From CAZPAV01 sp964584755 (GTDB lineage: Bacteria; Actinomycetota; Acidimicrobiia; Spongiisociales; UBA5794): a stretch of DNA of 54,232 nucleotides. This document shows positions 7,821 to 15,395 of the stretch, in pieces (the stretch's first letter is position 1; each line of letters begins with the position of its first letter). Location: the NCBI GenBank assembly GCA_964584755.1, contig CAZPAV010000016.1:1-54232 (forward strand), read 5' to 3'. The notes under the pieces are model-generated. The model was given only the letters and a program-made list of their open reading frames with translations. It had not been told where the DNA came from and searched no databases. The position numbers were made by a program, and so were the translations under genes.

Positions 7821-8534
7821 TCAACGTCCCAGGTAGGCCTCGCGCAGCTCGGCGTTCCCCAGGAGCTCCTCGGCGCGCCCGCTGAGGACGATGTTCCCGG
7901 TGGACAGCACGTAGCCGCGATCGGCGATCGACAGCGCCATGTTCGCGTTCTGCTCGACGACGAGGATCCCCACCCCGGAGCGGTGTACCTCGTCGATGAT
8001 GGCGAAGCTCTGCTCGACGAGGACCGGGGCGAGCCCCATGGAGGGCTCGTCCATGAGGAGGAGACGGGGCCGGGACATGAGGGCCCGGCCCATGGCGAGC
8101 ATCTGCTGCTCACCCCCCGAGAGCGTCCCGGCGAGTTGGCTGCGCCGTTCGTAGAGGACGGGGAACAGCTCGTAGACCCGCTCCAGATCCTTCCGGACGT
8201 CCCCTTCACGGAGGTACGCGCCCATCTCGAGGTTCTCCAGGACGGTCATCGGAGCGAAGACGCGGCGGTTCTCGGGCACGATCGCCATCCCGCGACGGAT
8301 GCGGTAGCTCGTGGAGCGTCCCGTCACGTCCTCCCCGCGGAACCGGACCGTCCCCCGGCGTACCGGGACGATCCCGAGGATCGTCTTCAGCGTCGTCGAC
8401 TTCCCCGAGGCGTTCCCCCCGAGGAGGCAGACGAGCTCCCCCTCCTCGACGCGCAGGGCCACGTCCTGGAGGATGTGGATCTCCCCGTAGTACGTGTTCA
8501 CGGCGTCCAGCTCGAGGAGGGTCGTGTCGCTCAC
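7821..8534 (-). CDS. livF: Branched-chain amino-acid-type ABC transporter ATPase LivF
   Basis: This 237-residue ATPase has Walker A GGNASGKST, signature LSGGEQQM, Walker B LLLMDEPS with the catalytic Glu, and the H-loop position replaced by VVEQN, as usual for LivF. GTG at 8534 overlaps the livG stop (GTGA). It is the second ATPase of a HAAT-family importer whose other parts are encoded directly upstream. Walker A reads GGNASGKST rather than the common GxNGAGKST, a mild deviation. Confidence 0.93.
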   Translation of the reverse strand: MSDTTLLELDAVNTYYGEIHILQDVALRVEEGELVCLLGGNASGKSTTLKTILGIVPVRRGTVRFRGEDVTGRSTSYRIRRGMAIVPENRRVFAPMTVLENLEMGAYLREGDVRKDLERVYELFPVLYERRSQLAGTLSGGEQQMLAMGRALMSRPRLLLMDEPSMGLAPVLVEQSFAIIDEVHRSGVGILVVEQNANMALSIADRGYVLSTGNIVLSGRAEELLGNAELREAYLGR

Positions 8535-9319
8535 TTCCGGTCCACCCCTCCCCGGCCGAGGTACGCCTCGACGACCCGCGGGTCGGTCGCCACCTCGTGG
8601 AAGGAGCCCTCGGCGATCTTCTCGCCGTGATCGAGGGCGACGACACGATCCGAGATCCCCTCGACGACGTGCATGTCGTGCTCGATGACGAGGATGCTGT
8701 GCCCCCCTTCGGCGCGGAGGCGCCCGATGAGCTCCGTCATCTCGTGCGTCTCGGCCGGGTTCATCCCCGCGGCGGGCTCGTCGAGGAGGAGGATCCGCGG
8801 TTCGGTGGCGAGCGCCCGGGCGATCTCGAGTCGGCGACGGTTGGCGTACGAGAGGCTGTACGCGGGCTGCTCGAACCGATACCCCACGAGGCGGCTCCCG
8901 AAGAACCCGAGGCGCTCCTCGGCGAGCTCCCGGACGGCACGCTCCTCGCGACGGGCCCCGGGGGTGGCGAGGAAGCTCCTCCACCACGGCGTCCGCGTGC
9001 TCCCGTAGGTGGCCGTCATGACGTTGTCCCGCACGCTCATGTTGAGGAACACCCGCAACGTCTGGAAGGTGCGCACCACGCCGCGCCTGGCGATGACGTG
9101 CGGATCCAGCCCCACGATGCTCCTGCCGTCGAGGAGGATGTCCCCGGCGTCGGGACGGTACACCCCGGTGATGAGGTTGAACACCGTCGTCTTCCCGGCA
9201 CCGTTGGGGCCGATGACGCTGACGATCTCCCCCTCCCCCACCGCCAGGTCCAGCCCCTTGACGGCGTCGAGGCCGCCGAAGCCCTTGCACACGCCGGACA
9301 GCTCCAGGACCGCCGCCAT
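8531..9319 (-). CDS. livG: Branched-chain amino-acid-type ABC transporter ATPase LivG
   Basis: This 262-residue ATPase has Walker A GPNGAGKTT, Walker B ILLLDEPAAG and the LivG-typical GMNPAET segment followed by LVIEHDM. The ABC signature is altered: LSYANRRRLEIARAL instead of the usual LSYGQQRRLEIARAL, so the invariant Gly and Gln are Ala and Asn. The gene overlaps livM (ATGA) and livF (GTGA). The altered signature may slow ATP hydrolysis. Whether this is common in the lineage cannot be judged here. Confidence 0.93.
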   Translation of the reverse strand: MAAVLELSGVCKGFGGLDAVKGLDLAVGEGEIVSVIGPNGAGKTTVFNLITGVYRPDAGDILLDGRSIVGLDPHVIARRGVVRTFQTLRVFLNMSVRDNVMTATYGSTRTPWWRSFLATPGARREERAVRELAEERLGFFGSRLVGYRFEQPAYSLSYANRRRLEIARALATEPRILLLDEPAAGMNPAETHEMTELIGRLRAEGGHSILVIEHDMHVVEGISDRVVALDHGEKIAEGSFHEVATDPRVVEAYLGRGGVDRK

Positions 9320-10752
9320 CACACGACCTCGACCCGTGGCTTCCCCAACAAGCCCTGGGGGCGTACCGCCATCATCACCACGAGGAGCGCCCCGAATACC
9401 ATCTGACGGGTGATGCTCACCTCGTTGACGAGCCGGTTCTCCCACACGAAGACGGCGAGGTAGGCGACGGGCACGAGGGCCGCGGTCCGCCACGGCTCCT
9501 TCAGCACCACGACGAGCAGCACGAGGGCGACGAGGGCGACGAACCCGACGTCGACCACCCAGTCGTCGCCGCGGACGACGAGGACCACCCAGTGCCCCAC
9601 CGTCCGGCTGAAGCCACCCGCGTCGTCGGGAACCGGGGCGATGGCGCCGGGACGGAGGAGCATCACCACGGCGCGCACCACGAAGCCGAGGAGGAGTGTC
9701 CCCCCGACGACCGCGGCTCCCCGACGACGCGGGCGGAGCCAGAAGATCACGGCGAGGAGGAGCCCCCCGTAGAAGAGGACGCGTCCCCCGCCGGGGATGC
9801 GGAGGATCTCGGGGACCGCGCCGATGATGATCGCGCCCACCACCGCGCCCGGGAGACTGCCGGCGCCCCCGAGGATGAGCCCTGCGTACACCACGATGAT
9901 GAGGGTGACGGTGAAGTTCTGCGGGAACACCCCGACCTGGACGGCGGCGAACACCGTCCCGGCGAGCGCGGCCACGGTCGCGCCGAGCGCGTAGGCGAGG
10001 ACCTTCATCCGGGCGACGGGAACGGTCATGTGCTCCGCGGCGAGGGGATCCTCACGGATGGCCATCCAGGCGCGGCCGCTCCGGCTCCGCTCGAGGTTGC
10101 CGAGTCCGAAGAGGAGGCCCACGACGAGGACGAGGAGGAGGTAGTAGTAGTCGGTGACGCTGCGCAGGGCGATCCCGAGGAGGTGCATCGGGTCGACGCC
10201 GGCGATCCCGTTGGGTCCTCCCGTGATGGCCACCGGATGACCCACGAAGGGGAGGCGGAGACGGTCGAGGTTGAGACTCAGCTCGACGAAGACCTGGAGG
10301 AAGAACAGGGTGAGGATGGCGAGGTAGTCGCCGGAGAGCCGTCGCGTCGGGAGCCCCAGGAGGTACCCGACGAGCGCGACCACCACCACGACGATCGCCA
10401 CCGCGAGGAGCGTGGGGAGGTGGACGCCGAACTGGTTCGACGAGAGGAAGGCGTAGCCGTACGCGCCCAGGCCGTAGTAGGCGACGTATCCGAGGTCGAG
10501 GAGTCCCGTCCAACCCACCACGACGTTCAGGCCGAGGACGAGCATGACGAGCAGCAGGACGTTGACCCCGATCCGCACGAGGAAGTCGGAGCCGGCCACC
10601 ACCGGATACAGCGCGGCGAGGACCCCGAAGAGGGCGAGACCCCAGCCTCTCCCGAGCCGGCGGAATGCCGCGCCCAGCGGCCCGCCGGCCGTCTCCCGGC
10701 GCACGTCGACCGATGCGACCCACTCGTCCTTGCCGATGCGCGGCACGCTCAC
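9319..10752 (-). CDS. livM: Branched-chain amino-acid-type ABC permease LivM with an extra membrane insert
   Basis: This 477-residue permease contains the usual LivM core: NVVVGWTGLLDLGYVAYYGLG, the GLPTRRLSGDYLAI loop, and the EAA-like AIREDPLAAEHM and GGAGSLPGAVVGA segments. After PEILR, where the family normally runs quickly to the terminal RPQGLLG motif, about 120 residues with several added hydrophobic segments are inserted. The closing ALLVVMMAVRPQGLLG is then reached. The usual length is about 300-350 residues. It overlaps livH and livG by 4 bases or fewer. Confidence 0.9.
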   Translation of the reverse strand: MSVPRIGKDEWVASVDVRRETAGGPLGAAFRRLGRGWGLALFGVLAALYPVVAGSDFLVRIGVNVLLLVMLVLGLNVVVGWTGLLDLGYVAYYGLGAYGYAFLSSNQFGVHLPTLLAVAIVVVVVALVGYLLGLPTRRLSGDYLAILTLFFLQVFVELSLNLDRLRLPFVGHPVAITGGPNGIAGVDPMHLLGIALRSVTDYYYLLLVLVVGLLFGLGNLERSRSGRAWMAIREDPLAAEHMTVPVARMKVLAYALGATVAALAGTVFAAVQVGVFPQNFTVTLIIVVYAGLILGGAGSLPGAVVGAIIIGAVPEILRIPGGGRVLFYGGLLLAVIFWLRPRRRGAAVVGGTLLLGFVVRAVVMLLRPGAIAPVPDDAGGFSRTVGHWVVLVVRGDDWVVDVGFVALVALVLLVVVLKEPWRTAALVPVAYLAVFVWENRLVNEVSITRQMVFGALLVVMMAVRPQGLLGKPRVEVV

Positions 10753-11666
10753 ACCTTCACGATCTCGGGCTCGCCGAGCAGCCCGACGGGTCGCAGGAGC
10801 ATGAAGAGGATGAGGATGCCGAAGACGATGAGGTTCTGGAACGTCGAGGAGACGTACCCGGCGGAGAACGCCTCGGCGATGCCGATGATGAGGCCCCCGA
10901 GCATGGCGCCGGGGATCGATCCGATGCCGCCGATGACCGCGGCGGTGAAGCCCTTCAGTCCGGCCACGAACCCCATGAAGTGGAAGACCCGGTTGAAGAC
11001 GAGGCCCACCATCACTCCCGCCGCACCGGCGAGGGCGGAGCCGATGAGGAACGTCGCGACGACGACCCGATCCACGTCCACGCCCATCATCGCGGCGGCC
11101 TCCATGTCGAAGGAGGTCGCTCGCATCGCCTTCCCGAGCCGCGTCCGCTTGACGAGAAACTGGAGGCCGATCATGAGCAGGATCGCCGAGACGATCACGA
11201 CGATCCGCACGAGCGAGATCCGCAGGGGTCCCAGGTGCAGCCCCGTTCGGGGGCTCACGAGCTTGGGCGTGTCGTAGGAGCGGAAACGCGCGCCGAACAT
11301 GAGGAGCGCCACGCTCTGGAGGAAGAAGGAGACGCCGATGGCGCTGATGAGCGGGGCGATGCGCGGGGCCCGCCGCAGGGGCCGGTAGGCGAAGCGCTCG
11401 ATGACGACTCCGAGGACCCCCGAGACCGTCATCGCCGCCAGGAACATGAGGAGCACGAGGAGCACCACGGGGACGACGGGGGCCGCCGGGCCGCCGAGCA
11501 TGACGAGCACGGCGTACCCGGCGAAGGCCCCCATCATGTAGACGTCCCCGTGGGCGAAGTTCAAGAGCTTGAGGATGCCGTAGACCATGGAGTATCCCAG
11601 GGCGATGAGCGCGTAGACGCTGCCCAGCGTGAGCCCGTTCACGAGCTGCAGGAGGAAGAACTCCAT
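10749..11666 (-). CDS. livH: Branched-chain amino-acid-type ABC permease LivH
   Basis: This 305-residue integral membrane protein has family hallmarks near the N-terminus (LVNGLTLGSVYALIALGYSM, LLNFAHGDVYMMGAF) and a C-terminal GGIGSIPGAMLGGLIIG loop followed by RPVGLLGEPE. It starts 20 bases after the stop of the binding-protein gene and pairs with LivM in the membrane. There is no strong ribosome-binding site before the ATG. Confidence 0.93.
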   Translation of the reverse strand: MEFFLLQLVNGLTLGSVYALIALGYSMVYGILKLLNFAHGDVYMMGAFAGYAVLVMLGGPAAPVVPVVLLVLLMFLAAMTVSGVLGVVIERFAYRPLRRAPRIAPLISAIGVSFFLQSVALLMFGARFRSYDTPKLVSPRTGLHLGPLRISLVRIVVIVSAILLMIGLQFLVKRTRLGKAMRATSFDMEAAAMMGVDVDRVVVATFLIGSALAGAAGVMVGLVFNRVFHFMGFVAGLKGFTAAVIGGIGSIPGAMLGGLIIGIAEAFSAGYVSSTFQNLIVFGILILFMLLRPVGLLGEPEIVKV

Positions 11667-11685
11667 GGTCCGCGGCCGCCTCGGT

Positions 11686-12897
11686 CTAGCCCTCGACGAG
11701 GGTGTAGGTGCCGTCCTTGATCGTGAAGATGAAGAACTGGGCTCCTTCCACGTCCCCGTTCGCGTCGAAGCGGATCGGCTGCCCGAGGATCGACTCGGGC
11801 TGATCCGTGGCCGCGATCGCCTTCACGACGGCCTCCCGCGTCGGCGTGGCTCCCGACTGGCAGACGCTGTCGATCGCCGCGAGGACGACCTCGGTGGCGG
11901 CGAACGTCGGCGGCCCGAACGTCCCGAAGTCACCGTACTGGTCCTCGAACGCCTTCACGAGGTCGGCGTCGGCCGCGATGCCCTTGATGTCGGGGGCGAA
12001 GGCCGAGACGTAGGCACCCTCGATCGTGAAGTCCGAGGGGGAGAACAGCCCGTCCGAGCCGAAGAGGACGGCGTTCTTGCCCTGCTCCTCCATCTGCTGG
12101 CCGAAGAGCTGCGCGTTCGCCGCGAGCTGCCAGGGCAGGAAGACGACGTCGGTGTCGTCGGCGATCTTCGCCACGAGCGCGGAGAAGTCGCTCTGGTCCT
12201 GGCTCACCGAGTCCCGATCCACCGTCACGCCGGCGGCCTCGAGTGTCCCGGCGGCCGCGTCGGCGAGCCCCGTCGAGTAGGACGTCTGGTCGTCGATGAT
12301 GAACACCTTCTTCGCCCCGAGCTTCGAGATCATGAAGTTGGCGTCGGTGGGACCCTGCACGTCGTCCTTCGGCACGACACGGAAGAACGTGGGGAGGTCA
12401 CCGTTCGTCAGGTCGGTACGAGTGGCCGACATGGAGACGAATCCCAGGTTCGCCTCGGTGAAGATCGGCCCCACCGCCTGGACCTCCTGACTGCCCGCCG
12501 GACCGACCACTCCGAGCAGGTCGTCGGTCGAGACGAACTGTTGGGCGATGGTCGACGCCTGGGCAGGATCGAGTTGCGTGTCACCCTCGAGGATCGTGAA
12601 CTCGGTGCCGTTGGCATCGTTGTACCGATCCACCGCGAGCTTCGCCCAGTTGAGCTGCTCCTCGCCGATCGACGCCGCCGGTCCCGTGATGGGCGCCATC
12701 ACCCCGATCGTCGCCGCGCACGCCGCGGCGGCGGTCGTCGTCGGCGCCGCCTTGGTGGTGGTCGGCGCCGCCTTGGTGGTGGTCGGCGCCGCCTGGGTCG
12801 TGCTCGGTGCCGCCGCCGTCGTCGTCGTTCCGCTGCTGCTGCAGGCGGCAGCCACGAGCGACAGCACGGCGAGGAACGCGAATGCTCGTCTCAGCAT
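11686..12897 (-). CDS. ABC transporter substrate-binding lipoprotein (LivJ/LivK type)
   Basis: This 403-residue protein begins with a lipoprotein signal peptide (MLRRAFAFLAVLSLVAAAC, Cys at 19). A Thr/Ala/Pro linker encoded by 21-bp repeats follows. The mature part is a type-I periplasmic-binding fold of the Leu/Ile/Val class, starting IGVMAPITGPAASIGEEQLN. It is anchored outside the membrane and delivers ligand to LivHMGF. The ligand pocket does not match one amino acid unambiguously, and the neighbours suggest a catabolic substrate other than leucine. ATG at 12897 has a purine-rich GGAGAGAAG site. Confidence 0.92.
   Translation of the reverse strand: MLRRAFAFLAVLSLVAAACSSSGTTTTAAAPSTTQAAPTTTKAAPTTTKAAPTTTAAAACAATIGVMAPITGPAASIGEEQLNWAKLAVDRYNDANGTEFTILEGDTQLDPAQASTIAQQFVSTDDLLGVVGPAGSQEVQAVGPIFTEANLGFVSMSATRTDLTNGDLPTFFRVVPKDDVQGPTDANFMISKLGAKKVFIIDDQTSYSTGLADAAAGTLEAAGVTVDRDSVSQDQSDFSALVAKIADDTDVVFLPWQLAANAQLFGQQMEEQGKNAVLFGSDGLFSPSDFTIEGAYVSAFAPDIKGIAADADLVKAFEDQYGDFGTFGPPTFAATEVVLAAIDSVCQSGATPTREAVVKAIAATDQPESILGQPIRFDANGDVEGAQFFIFTIKDGTYTLVEG
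12740..12802 (-). repeat. Three 21-bp tandem repeats encoding the lipoprotein linker
   Basis: Units start at 12740, 12761 and 12782. The first two are identical and the third diverges at its end. Each encodes a 7-residue (Thr)3-Lys-Ala-Ala-Pro-like unit between the lipidated Cys and the binding domain. Linkers of this type occur on actinobacterial lipoproteins and can change length by repeat slippage. Confidence 0.85.
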
Positions 12898-12917
12898 GTC
12901 TTCTCTCCTCCCGTCGA

Positions 12918-12945
12918 TCACGGGGCGGCGTCGGCCGCCCCGTGA
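12918..12945 (-). promoter_or_regulatory. Stable hairpin in the leader of the binding-protein mRNA
   Basis: TCACGGGGCGGC and GCCGCCCCGTGA form a perfect 12-bp stem with a 4-base loop, 20 bases upstream of the binding-protein ATG and downstream of the predicted transcription start. No T run follows, so it is not a classical terminator. It could protect the 5' end of the mRNA, raise binding-protein yield, or act in attenuation. Confidence 0.6.
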
Positions 12946-12962
12946 GGACCAGCCGGCCCTCA

Positions 12963-12979
12963 TTTGATAAAGTAGCAAA
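12963..12979. promoter_or_regulatory. Operator candidate O1 (liv promoter)
   Basis: TTTGATAAAGTAGCAAA is an imperfect palindrome fitting TTTGATA-N3-TATCAAA with one mismatch. It overlaps the -10 box of the minus-strand liv promoter and extends past the start point, a position expected for repression. Related sites lie at 13011-13027 and 31979-31995. A plausible ligand is the GntR/FCD regulator encoded at 25936-26625, but GntR/FCD sites usually centre on GT...AC half-sites, so the match is not decisive. Confidence 0.55.
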
Positions 12980-13006
12980 TATCCCGAAACGCGCCACTCG
13001 ACCCAA
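12978..13006 (-). promoter_or_regulatory. Predicted promoter of the liv transporter operon
   Basis: Minus-strand -35 TTGGGT (13001-13006) is separated by 17 bp from -10 GATATT (12978-12983). The predicted start near 12971 gives a leader of about 74 bases that includes the 12918-12945 hairpin. The -35 box shares bases with the -35 box of the divergent plus-strand promoter. Confidence 0.5.
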
Positions 13007-13026
13007 GTGATTTGAGCAAGTATCAT
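12998..13026 (+). promoter_or_regulatory. Predicted promoter of the ten-gene plus-strand operon
   Basis: -35 TCGACC (12998-13003), 17-bp spacer, -10 TATCAT (13021-13026). Transcription would begin near 13033, about 40 bases before the GTG at 13072. The -10 lies inside operator candidate O2. Confidence 0.5.
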
Positions 13027-13027
13027 A
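13011..13027. promoter_or_regulatory. Operator candidate O2 (plus-strand operon promoter)
   Basis: TTTGAGCAAGTATCATA fits TTTGATA-N3-TATCAAA at 11 of 14 half-site positions. It covers the -10 box of the plus-strand promoter. Its centre is 48 bp from that of O1, so one dimeric regulator could occupy both sites and shut the two divergent promoters together. Confidence 0.5.
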
Positions 13028-13071
13028 TCCGCTCGAGACGCGCGAGCACCAGGGAGAAGAGGGAGGAGACC

Positions 13072-14148
13072 GTGGCCGTACCGTTCCGCATCGGGGTCAT
13101 GCAGCTCACCATGGAGCCGCTGCCGGAGATCCTCTCCCACGCCCGCGCCATGGAGCGCGCCGGCATCGACACGATCTGGCTCGCCGAGGCGTACCCCTGG
13201 TGGCGGAAGCACGGCATGGAGGCCCGGTCGTCGACGGCCCTCTCGCCGCTCATCGCCGCCGAGACCGAGCGGCTCACCATCGGGTGGGGCATCATCTCCC
13301 CCTACACGCGTCATCCCCTCCAGATCGCCATGGAGGCACGCGTCGTCCAGGAGGCCGCCGGCGAGGGGCGGTTCCTCCTCGGACTCGGCGCCTCGAAGAT
13401 CTTCATGAAGGAGGTCGCCGCCGGCGACCGGGGTCCGGCCCGTCCCCTCGCCGCGATCCGGGAGAGCGTCGAGATCGTCCGAGGGAGCCTCGGCGGCGGC
13501 CCCCTCGCCTACGACGGGCGGGTGTTCAGCGCCCACATCCCGGGCCTCGCTCCCGAGGCCGACACACCTCGCTGGCCCGTGCCCGTCTACGTCGCCGCCA
13601 CCGGACCGAAGATGCTCGCCCTCGCCGGCGAGATCGCCGACGGCCTCCTCACCGCCAGCATCACCACTCCCGCCTTCGTGCGCTACGCCCGTGAGCGCCT
13701 CGCCGAGGGCGCCCGCCGCGCCGGCCGCGACGCCGACGACATCGACGTCGGCTGCACCATCGTCGCCTCCATCGACGAGGACCGCGACCGGGGCCGGGAC
13801 GGCGCCCGCGAGATCGCCGGGATGTACCTCGCCAACAAGGTGCAGAACATCCGCGGGGCCGCCGACACCCTCCTCGAGAAGGCCGGCCTCACCTTCGACG
13901 AGATCCGCCCCGTCGCCGAGGCGATGGAGCGCGGCGGACGCCTCGCCGCCAAGGAGCAGGTGACCGACGAGATCCTCGACAAGGTCCATCCCATCGCCGG
14001 TACCCCCGACGACTGCGTGGCCGCCATCGAGGAGTACCGCGCCGCCGGGTGCACCCACATCATGCTCGAGCTCTGGGGTGAGGACCGGGAGCGGCAGCTC
14101 GAGCTCTTCGGTCGCGAGGTGCTCCCCCGGGTGAGGGCCCCGCGGTGA
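13072..14148 (+). CDS. LLM-class flavin/F420-dependent oxidoreductase
   Basis: This 358-residue TIM-barrel enzyme belongs to the luciferase-like family that uses FMN or coenzyme F420. Family features are the N-terminal GVMQLTMEPLPEILSHARAMERAG, WLAEAYPWW, the TERLTIGWGIISPYTRHP strand and VYVAATGPKMLALAGEIADGLL. The F420 option is favoured by the methylene-H4MPT-reductase-like layout but is inferred. GTG at 13072 follows GGGAGGAG at ideal spacing. The frame is also open from a TTG at 13012, which lies inside the promoter. First gene of the operon. It overlaps the M20 gene by GTGA. Confidence 0.82.
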   Translation: MAVPFRIGVMQLTMEPLPEILSHARAMERAGIDTIWLAEAYPWWRKHGMEARSSTALSPLIAAETERLTIGWGIISPYTRHPLQIAMEARVVQEAAGEGRFLLGLGASKIFMKEVAAGDRGPARPLAAIRESVEIVRGSLGGGPLAYDGRVFSAHIPGLAPEADTPRWPVPVYVAATGPKMLALAGEIADGLLTASITTPAFVRYARERLAEGARRAGRDADDIDVGCTIVASIDEDRDRGRDGAREIAGMYLANKVQNIRGAADTLLEKAGLTFDEIRPVAEAMERGGRLAAKEQVTDEILDKVHPIAGTPDDCVAAIEEYRAAGCTHIMLELWGEDRERQLELFGREVLPRVRAPR

Positions 14149-15395
14149 GCGAGGCCGCCCTGGTCGAGCGGGTTCGTGCCGCGGTCGATCGCGATCGTCT
14201 GGTGGCCACCGCCACGGACCTCGTCGCCATCCCCAGTCCCACCGGTCACGAGGAGGCCGCGGCGACGTACCTCGGGGAGCGCTTCGCCGCCATGGGGCTG
14301 CCCACCACCCACCAGCAGGTGGAGCCCGGACGCGCCAACGCCGTCGGTCGACTCCCCGGCGCCGGTGACGGCCCGACCCTCATGTTCAACGGGCACCTCG
14401 ACACCTCCTACTCCGGCCAAGAGCCCTGGCTCACCGGTCCGGGATTCAAGCCGGACCCCATCGTGCGCGACGGCGCCATCCTCGGTCTCGGCATCATGAA
14501 CATGAAGGGCGCGGTCGCCTGCTACGTGGAGGCCGTCCAGGCGCTCATCGACGCCGGCGTCACGCTCGCCGGTGACGTGGTCGTCGCCGGCGTGGCCGGA
14601 GAGATCGAGAAGGCCGAATGGGGCGACGAGTTCCGCGGCGCCGAGTACCGCGGCTACGGCACCGGCACCCGCCACCTCGTCACCCACGGCGTCGTCGCCG
14701 ACGCCTGCATCCTCGGGGAACCGACCGAGGAGCAGATCGTCCTCGGACACTACGGCACGATGTGGGCCCGCATCTCGACCACCGGCCCCTTCTTCCACAC
14801 CGCGTTCAGTCGCGGTCGCCTCGAGGAGAACTCGATCGTCCGCATGCGTCGCGTCCTCGACGACGTCCTCGCCTGGATCCCCACCTGGGAGGAGCGGACG
14901 AGCTATCACGGCGAACCCGGGGTCGTCAACGTCGGGGCCCTGCGCGGCGGCTTCCCCTGGCGCGTCAGCCGGACACCCCACCGGACCGACCTCTTCCTCG
15001 ACCTCCGCGTTCCCCCCACGCTCCCCATGACCGAGGCGGAGGCCATGCTCCGGGAGTTCGTCCGCGACCTGGCCCGGCGCCACCCCGACGCCGGGCTCCA
15101 GCTCGAGGTGTACGTCACCGCCGGGGGCGCCGAGATCGCCCCCGACCACCCCGTGGTCGCCGCCATCGAACGCGCCCACCGCATCGTCTTCGCCGCACCG
15201 CCCCGGCGGGCGTACGTCCGCTGGGCCTCCGACGCCTCCACCCTCTCCCGCTACGGGATCCCCTCGGTCAACTACGGCCCCATCTCCTCGGCCCTCCCCG
15301 GCCCGGAGGGAGAGAGCGTGCCCATCGACTCCCTCGTCGCGATCGCCACCTCCTACGCCCTGACCGCCCTCTCGTTCTGTGGGGTGAGACCATGA
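14145..15395 (+). CDS. M20-family amidohydrolase/deacylase with atypical metal site
   Basis: This 416-residue protein has the ArgE/DapE/carboxypeptidase-G2 fold. GHLDT (His84, Asp86) and CILGEPTE (Glu192) are present, as is a dimer-interface His218. The bridging metal ligand, normally Asp in DxKG, is Asn119 (GIMNMKG). The catalytic Glu-Glu motif reads GEIEKAEW, and the last ligand His is Ser391 (GESVPIDSL). It may bind a single metal or have shifted chemistry. Typical substrates of the family are N-acyl amino acids and small amides. It overlaps both neighbours by 4 bases. Confidence 0.8.
   Translation: MSEAALVERVRAAVDRDRLVATATDLVAIPSPTGHEEAAATYLGERFAAMGLPTTHQQVEPGRANAVGRLPGAGDGPTLMFNGHLDTSYSGQEPWLTGPGFKPDPIVRDGAILGLGIMNMKGAVACYVEAVQALIDAGVTLAGDVVVAGVAGEIEKAEWGDEFRGAEYRGYGTGTRHLVTHGVVADACILGEPTEEQIVLGHYGTMWARISTTGPFFHTAFSRGRLEENSIVRMRRVLDDVLAWIPTWEERTSYHGEPGVVNVGALRGGFPWRVSRTPHRTDLFLDLRVPPTLPMTEAEAMLREFVRDLARRHPDAGLQLEVYVTAGGAEIAPDHPVVAAIERAHRIVFAAPPRRAYVRWASDASTLSRYGIPSVNYGPISSALPGPEGESVPIDSLVAIATSYALTALSFCGVRP

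Noticed and set aside
12740..12802. Repeat cluster considered as a regulatory iteron
   Set aside because: It is a 21-bp in-frame repeat that simply encodes the lipoprotein linker.
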